Shown in pieces: positions 57,601-64,000 of a DNA stretch of 64,000 nucleotides (position 1 is its first letter; the number at the start of each line of letters is the position of its first letter). This DNA comes from Phragmites australis (taxonomy: Eukaryota; Streptophyta; Magnoliopsida; Poales; Poaceae). The stretch covers positions 17,105,001-17,169,000 of the forward strand of contig NC_084943.1 of NCBI RefSeq assembly GCF_958298935.1, in the 5' to 3' direction. The position numbers were made by a program, and so were the translations under genes. The notes below the pieces were generated by a model that saw nothing but the letters and a program-made list of their open reading frames with translations, was not told where the DNA came from and searched no databases.

Positions 57601-57605
57601 ATCAC
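56246..57605 (-). pseudogene. LINE reverse transcriptase
   Basis: The minus frame 57024-57605 reads EDEVCTTIKDLPLDKALGPN, FTRHFYKSCWPIIKGDVMSA and FHPISLIHSFAKLVLKLLAN. The frame 56625-56918 reads LLKLDISKAFDSVSWPFLLE and RRGLRQGDPLSHMLF (motifs A and B). At 56520-56620 the box expected to be YADD is cut to SLYA and joined to unrelated residues, so the catalytic pair is lost. The frame 56246-56512 reads FPCTYLGLLLSIKKLTKSKC and LLCWNASLMNRAARLTLVRV, the later RT region. It would prime cDNA at the target site. Confidence 0.8.
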
Positions 57606-57700
57606 AAATTATCTCGTATGCATCTTCAAGGACGTCGAACACGATGCCGCTCCTAGGATTGCTCATTGTCATGACCATCTGGAGCATCAAGCATTTGCGC
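57575..57700 (-). pseudogene. Possible FAR1/MULE-like N-terminal fragment
   Basis: The minus frame reads TMSNPRSGIVFDVLEDAYEI, resembling the start of the FAR1-type DNA-binding domain, which has P-x-x-G-x-x-F followed by EEAYEFY. It meets the LINE sequence near 57575. The evidence is one short stretch of similarity. Confidence 0.25.
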
Positions 57701-59472
57701 ATAAGTGAAAAAACTATTGAGAACCTATACGATAATATGTAGAACAGATGCATTTATCTACTTATGAATTACCTCATCGCCTCCACAGGCATCTGTTTGA
57801 TCTAGGTTGAGGTAGTGGCTTGGGCTACCTTCTTTAATGTTTGACGACGGCACCACATCTCCTTCTAGCACCTAGGCTGGATCGGCGGTTGGTGATGCCA
57901 TCCCTTCTTAGGAGTTCTGCATACGATGACAACGAGCGGTTGTGTATTCTACATATAAAGAGCAGAGGAAGGAGGGAGGGAGGTTGTTGAAAGAGTGAGA
58001 TAACCATGAAAGAGTCGATAGATAGAATGCATACACATATAATATTGTAAATGAGTATGTTACGACCACATTTAAAAAAAAAGTCACATCTTACATAGCA
58101 AAATAGGCACAAAGGTAATGACAGTTGACACATTGACCTTACAAGTCACATCATTTTATATAGCAAAATAATGATGATTACATCCAGAACTAGGATTATG
58201 ACATTTTTTCACGTGAAATAACACTTCTCATTTTCGAAGTTAGCCAATTTTAACTCGGCTTGAATAACTTGACTATTGTATCCCGCAACAGCTTCATGTT
58301 TGGACTTGTATCCTTTGTAACATGCTCATTTGAATCCATTAACTTATGTGTGGCATTCCTCCCAACTAGAGAACACTCCACTTTACCGACCACGATAAAC
58401 AACATACCATATCAAAGCAAAATAATATACTACAAACCACACTAACACCAAAGAATGTTCTTGCAAAAAACTATTAGACACAATGGCTCTAGCAAATGGT
58501 CTTATTATGACTTTAGTACTGGTTACTTGTTCAGAAAGAAAGCATTCTTCTCAAGTCATTATTTATGTGTCAGTCCTACTAGTTTAGAGAGCAGCTTGTC
58601 TCTAGACGAGATGGACGTCCTTCCTCTTCGAATAGGTAATCGGTACTAAAGTCCTATAAGTAATAAAGAAATATGGCCTCGACCCATATCATCATAGCCA
58701 CTATTTTATTGTATTTTAAAAGAAATATTTGCTTCTCCGTAGAGAGCATTTACCTAAAAACGATGTATAACAACTCAATATTAATGTAAAATCTGGAAAC
58801 CTAGCAGCACTTGCATCAAATTATGGAGATAATTATCTCATTTTATCATTGCTCATCTAACAATGAATAGCAGAAGGTAACAAAAATATATAGAATAGGC
58901 TCAAACAATAGGATCATAATCACCCTTATACATGGCCCAATGTTCTCAGCTCGAATTGACATCATAGTGCTATTACAAAGTAACCGCTGCGACAAGAATA
59001 TTATCAGGTGTTTAACTTGCTAAACGAACAGGAATACAAAATCCCAATTAATGAGCCTAACTTTATCACTTTGCTGGATCATACTTGCTACAAATTATTT
59101 TGTGCATATTGTGCAATTAGAATTCTAATTATATTATTATCAAGTTATTAAGCATTAATGAAAACTAGCATTAGATACATCTAAGATCTGTCTAGCACCA
59201 TTAATGATTCATCAACACGTAAATTCATCTTGATACATATATCTTGTCATATAAGCATGCAACTTTTCCACATTTGTTTTTTTTTACCATAAAAAAGATT
59301 GCAGATTATTGTGTATATTTTGAAATAGAGTTCACACTAATGCCAAAGGACATGCTAATTATAAGACAATATTTGCTACTTCTATCACTCATTTCTTCAT
59401 CTACCTTTCACTAATGCAAAAGGATCATGATTTGTACATGTTATGCATACCATCAAATTAAACTTTGCAACT
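57701..59472. other. Unassigned AT-rich sequence
   Basis: No gene, repeat pair or inverted terminus is visible here. Frames at 57834-58133, 58260-58445 and 58455-58649 are short and lack domains. Confidence 0.4.
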
Positions 59473-59667
59473 TCATTTACATCTCCCACTGCAGTAAAGG
59501 AACAACCTCAAGTTCAATTTGTTGAACAATTGTTTTTGCTCATGTGGTGTAGAAGGAGATTTGGCCTTTGGCAGGTCACAAGATAAGTCGCTACCATCAC
59601 GTACTGGAGACAGAGGCTGTGCAGGCGGTGGAGGGAAGTCACACTCGGTTTTAACGGACAAAACCAA
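59473..59667 (-). other. Unidentified open frame with proline-rich start
   Basis: The minus frame reads KTECDFPPPPAQPLSPVRDG, DLSCDLPKAKSPSTPHEQKQ and LFNKLNLRLFLYCS. It has no ATG of its own and a plausible protein composition, so it may be an exon or a captured fragment. I do not recognise it, and there is no visible partner exon. Confidence 0.2.
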
Positions 59668-59899
59668 CTACGACTTATGTGTGCCCAGGAAGTTTAACAC
59701 GCATAAGGACATCACAGGTGAATAACAAAAGTAATACTTTAACTTGCAATTGATTAACTCTTATATTAAATATTTTACCTAAACAACTCTATTAGCTAAA
59801 CTATAGCAGATAAATGACAACAGTAGAACAAAAGCATCGATGACCAAGCAACTCCATAGGCATCGACCGGAAAACACGCTCCTAGAATATTAGGTCGTC

Positions 59900-62672
59900 G
59901 TCTTGAAAATCTTTGAAGTCATCCATTGAGCAGCATATGTACTGTGGGATATAGTAAGGGTGAGTACATGGAGTACTCAACAAGTATGGTAAAGTAATGG
60001 CATGCAGGCTATCAACAAGAATAGGCTAACATATGGTATATTTGCATAAATACAAGTAAAGGACAGTAATGTAATTGAAAAGCTTTAAACAGTTATTAAG
60101 TGAATGTAATCCAGACGACCCAATAACTATTGCCCAAGGTTATCCACCTTGCAAACCATAACCATATAGTACCACCACTACTACCATACCATAACCATGA
60201 CCATTCTATGACCATATCCAAAACCAACTAATCATGTGAGAATCCAAGTCTCTCATGACCGTGAGCACAGTTGATATATTAGATTTTACTCTCTGCAAAG
60301 GTTGTCCAGCTTTCCTCATGAGTCAGTGAATTCCATGTTGTCGTGTCGTGCAAACACTTAACACACGCCAAATGTGTGCTGCCAAGAAATCACTGTATGA
60401 CATATACCACTAACCATATCTTAATCCAGTATGCACCTGCCCACTAGGTTTCACCGCCAGTGATTACAGAAGAACCTTCCAACCTAGAACCCCACTTTTG
60501 TGCTGACCTGATACACACTGGATAGAACCCTAACTAGTATGTCACACCTTAACCTCGTGGTTGGTACGTTACTTTTTTGGTTGTCACTCCATGAATCGGT
60601 CATTACTTATGTTACTAAAGAAAAACTAAACCATCAACATAACCACAATAACCACTTTGCTCAAGGCCTAGGGTTCTATGTTGCTAAACTATTAACAAAT
60701 TAACCATCATCATTGCATACGTTCATTAGTCAAGTTTATGACACTTCCCAATATCCTAAAAGCATGGCTAAGCACTTCTACCCACAAAAGACACCTAACT
60801 ATAAACCATCTAGGTTCCAAGGGATGATAAGGGAAAACTAGGGAAAACCCTAACATAGGTGACTACACATCATTTGACAGACACTGCATGCAATTTGTAA
60901 AATAAAACATTTCAACACATAGGTTCAAGATTATCAAGGACACTTGCCTTCTCCTTGTTGCTGCTCAGTGTACTCTAACTCCTAGTCTTGACGTTCCTCA
61001 AACCAATCCGGGGCATTGTTGTCTAATCACACAATTACCGGCAAAGCACACAAAACAAATAGGCTAAGAACAATACCCAAAACAAAAGAACAACAAGAAA
61101 AAACATTTCTAGACATATAGAGCTCTGAAAACAAATATATCGACACAAGAAACACTGAAAAAGGAGTTAGGACGACAAAGATACGCTAAAACAAGGTTAT
61201 GGTTTAATATGAAAAAAGAAAAAGACTTAGTTTGAAATAAACAAAAAGTTTAGGTTCCTTTTTTAAAATAGAGGGACCTATTTGTAATCATGGAAAAATT
61301 TAGGGACTAAAGTGCAAAAAGATAGGGGCTTTTATGCGAAAACAGTAAAGTTCAGGGTTTTATTTGCAAAATTGCCAATTATCAAGATTATTTGGAACTA
61401 TTTTTATACTGAAAATCCTATTTATTGTGCAAAGGCTGATTAGGCTAACACGTGGATTGACACGTAAGCAGAACTGCTGGCTTGGCGCACATGTGGCACT
61501 GATGTGGCAGGGCGACGCGGTCGAGGCGCTGATTTGGTTAAAGAGGTGACATGTGGTGACTAGCTACGGGTGGATGAAGGGGTACGGGTGGGATCTAATC
61601 TGCCATGCAGATTAGATCGGACGACCCAGAGGGGAAGAGGTTGCCAGAGAGGAAGGGCGCGACGGCGCCGAGGGGAAAATAGCGGTGCTTTCGCCAGAAA
61701 CGCGTTCTAGCTCGCTGGCGGCGACGACGAGCGGCGAACTATGACGAGAATCTTATGGGGATCTCGTTTTGGCGCTTACCGAGGGCGGAGCAGTACTAGA
61801 GGGAGGTTGTCGACAGCGGAGGCAGTGAAGGGGTCCGAATCTCGTCGGGACAGTGGCTCTGGTGACTAAAAGGCGAAGGCGATGATGGCTTGAGCTTCGG
61901 TGAGGGCAGGCGGGTCTTCTGGTGACCTCGGGTGAGGGTGTATGGCACTAGGGCAATGGGGTGACGTGCTCAGCCGAAGGTGGCGCTATGGCGGTGGCGG
62001 TGAGATGGATCTCGGCGAGAGGCTTCGGAACTCGGCTATTTTGGGATGGGAATAGATCGAGGAGGGACGACACATATATATAGGCAGGCTTGGGGATGCA
62101 GGGAGGCCTGGGACTCTCGGACGGCGGTGGATTTGGATTGGGACACGGTGGCATCATGACAAACTCGACTCAGAGACGATGACTCCGACAGGTGGGACCC
62201 ACTTGGCGGCGGCACACAGTGAAATCGGTACGGCGCAGAGCGCTTTCGCGTGCGAGCGGGATGGCAAAGCGGCGAGCGCGACTAGGTCGGCTAGGGCGCG
62301 ACCTAGATGGGTGAGAGAGTTGGGGGGAAACAAGCGAGCCGGCTGGCTGGGTCGAGAGCAGAGAAGGGAGGGAGGGCGGCTTGAGAAGGGTTTTTCTCTT
62401 CTCTTCTTTTTCATTTCCTTTTCCAAACTCTTTTGAAATTCAAACTAAAACAAGGAAATTCAAATCTAAAGCCACAAATAAATTCAAATAAAACTAGAGA
62501 AAACCCTAGGTGCCTAATAACAGCATGAATGCAAGATTGACAAATATAACCTATGTCAATTGGGTTTTAATTTTATAAAAAAAATAGATTTTAGCCTTTT
62601 TCTAAAGTTTGAACTTAAATCAAATTCTAGCAAATTTTCAGAAGTTACAAAATTTGGAAATTAGGTGTTACA
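59900..62672 (-). repeat. Long gypsy-type LTR
   Basis: The right end, TTAGGTGTTACA at 62672, reads on the minus strand TGTAACACC followed by AAATTTGT- and GAATTTG-like words, the typical start of a common grass gypsy LTR. A TATATATAGG-like box on the plus strand near 62073 and a GC-rich leader-like region (61480-62400) fit such LTRs. The segment 59940-60600 has typical words of these LTRs (GAGTACTCAACAAGTATGG, GAGCACAGTTGATATATTAG). The left edge is not certain. A possible duplicate AGGGA at 60820-60824 and 62673-62677 would instead give an 1848-bp solo LTR starting at 60825. Confidence 0.6.
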
Positions 62673-64000
62673 AGGGACAACTAGTGGATGCCTCCCCAAG
62701 TGTCCCGACGTTGTCCTTTGGGGGAATAGGAAGTGGGAGGGACGTGCAATTCCTATATACCATGTCCACTGACACCCTAGTGCAATCAGGCTGTAGCGGG
62801 ACTTCGTGAATCATCTGTTCTCCACCACATGGGAACGACAAGCTCGTGCCAACTTCAATGATGTTATCAGAGCCAACAGTGGTGGGCAGTATGAGATTGT
62901 ACTTGGTGGCCGCCTCTATGTCGTCAACGGGGTATCTCTCGCTAAGGATCTCTTTTGAAATGTCGTCCAAGGGGCGGTCACCTTCAAATCTGCCGACAAG
63001 GAAGTCATATTGATTGAGATGTTATTTGGAGTGCTAAGTTGTGCATATGTGCAGCTACTCTGGTGTCAAACTGGTAGAGATTCAAGTGTCGTGGCTCCAT
63101 CCTGCTACCTGATAGCCTATATTCACTTCTCGACCCGTTGTTCCATCCTTTCTGCAAAGCATATCCATCTTTTCTTTCATTCTTGCTTCGGCCTCAGCGA
63201 CAATCTCCATTCTCATCCGTTCAAGCTCGACTGCTTCATGCTTAGCTTTGTTTCTCCTTCGACTCCTATATGAATCAGCGTCGTTAGAGAATCCCAACTT
63301 TCATGGAACGGAAACATCTATTCCATGCGTGCGACCCAAGTGCTCTTTACTTCCCAGAGCCGAGGTTAGTATGTCTTTTTCCCGAGATGGGTAGAATGAT
63401 CCTTGAGTGAATTCTTCCAAAAGTTGTAGGATCCTTTGAGCCACTTGCTCGGTTTCTGGCTTCCTGCAAGTGACAGAACCATCGAACGAGCATACGGCCA
63501 TTCCTCAGAACTAGTTCCGGACCCGCCTCTTTGGGATATGGAAAAATGGTGTGGAGCGGTTCTCCCGAGCTGCCTGTCCATCCTCCTTGTTCCAGTCCAA
63601 CTCTTTGCATGCGTACCCATCGATGTTGAGTCTGTGGGGGATGCGTATTGCATAACTAGCGCGCCTTGTTAACCTGACTCTGCTGCTGAAAGTCCTCAGA
63701 CTAGCACCTCACCACAAACTTTGTCTATTGATTTGCCAAGTACCCATAAGCAATATTATTAGGGACAAGATCCTGCTTCACATATGTATTATACAGCTCC
63801 CTCTTGAAGGTCTTCCATGCCTGGCCTATCTTGGCAATTGCCTGTCTTTCCACGGCCTCCAAGGAGCATCTTTCAGAGAAGTCAAATTGGACTTTAATTA
63901 TTTCCTACAAGAAGCTTTTGTTGCTCTGCGGCATGGCCTTCTAGTTTGGATAAGTTATCATGACCCTTATCCTTCCAAGTGAGGTGTATGCTCTACGAAA
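62673..64000 (-). pseudogene. CACTA transposon second-ORF region, broken
   Basis: Minus frames, right to left, read IGQAWKTFKRELYNTYVKQD (about 63770-63830), SRDEED-type and QGSFYPSREKDILTSALGSK (63301-63450) and NDADSYRSRRRNKAKHEAVE with a coiled coil ELERMRMEIVAEAEARM (63082-63297). They end with CTRVSVDMVYRNCTSLPLPI and NVGTLGEASTSCPL (62668-62800). This order matches the protein that accompanies the transposase in grass CACTA elements, with its C-terminal conserved domain. There are stops and shifts at 63300, 63080 and elsewhere. It runs off the window on the right, and its left side is cut by the LTR at 62672. Confidence 0.7.

Noticed and set aside
60825..62672. Solo LTR of 1848 bp with AGGGA on both sides
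   Set aside because: The right end is convincing, but the left match is only five bases. Sequence further left still reads like the same LTR family, so this boundary may be chance.
1..64000. tRNA or rRNA genes
   Set aside because: I saw tRNA-like sequence only as primer binding sites of retroelements and no cloverleaf or rRNA segment. A covariance search would be needed to exclude them fully.

Overview
This is a stretch of a plant nuclear genome, almost certainly a grass (Poaceae). It carries one spliced plant gene, a GRF-interacting factor, in a bed of nested and decayed transposable elements. There are no bacterial-style operons, no tRNA or rRNA genes that I can see, and nearly every other reading frame is a piece of a retrotransposon or DNA transposon with stops and frameshifts. 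Both Ty3/gypsy lineages (Tat-like and chromovirus), Ty1/copia, L1-like and RTE-like LINEs, MULE, CACTA and PIF/Harbinger elements are present, as is usual between grass genes. I cannot name the species. LAYOUT. 1-7740: a decayed Tat-like gypsy element on the minus strand (integrase zinc domain, a second RNase H, RT, protease, gag, leader, primer binding site). 7757-12554: a plus-strand non-autonomous LTR element with 653/652-bp LTRs. Its interior is a 110-bp tandem array plus a captured fragment of another element's LTR. 12594-24143: a minus-strand copia element whose two LTRs are both 1622 bp once a nested insertion is removed. A 1459-bp solo LTR (target duplication ACTTG) sits in its left LTR, and an inverted copy of its own LTR sits in its 5' leader. 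24144-27553: unassigned repeat sequence. 27554-28807: a copia RT/RNase H fragment. 28898-31370: a copia 5' LTR plus gag, with a 1.3-kb CACTA element inside the LTR. 32021-35012: a compact gag-only copia element with a perfect 5-bp target duplication and a PIF/Harbinger-type element in one LTR. 36760-37395: an RTE-type LINE remnant. 37793-50077 (minus): the host gene, four coding exons totalling 191 codons. Its second intron is about 10.2 kb and holds a broken chromovirus, AT-rich tandem repeats and other repeats. 51047-51975: repeats and a small MITE upstream of the gene. 52600-54965: a MULE transposase pseudogene. 54953-57600: an L1-like LINE. About 59900-62672: a long gypsy-type LTR. 62673-64000: the second-ORF region of a CACTA transposon. 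HOW IT WORKS TOGETHER. The only gene likely to serve the plant is the GIF coactivator, which is expected to partner GRF transcription factors in growth control. The rest is a record of successive insertions whose nesting order can be read from target-site duplications. No new biochemical system is evident. The most interesting points are the intact coding exons across a transposon-filled 10-kb intron, an in-frame alternative splice donor in that gene, hairpin-unit arrays in one LTR family, and the complete gag-only copia element.
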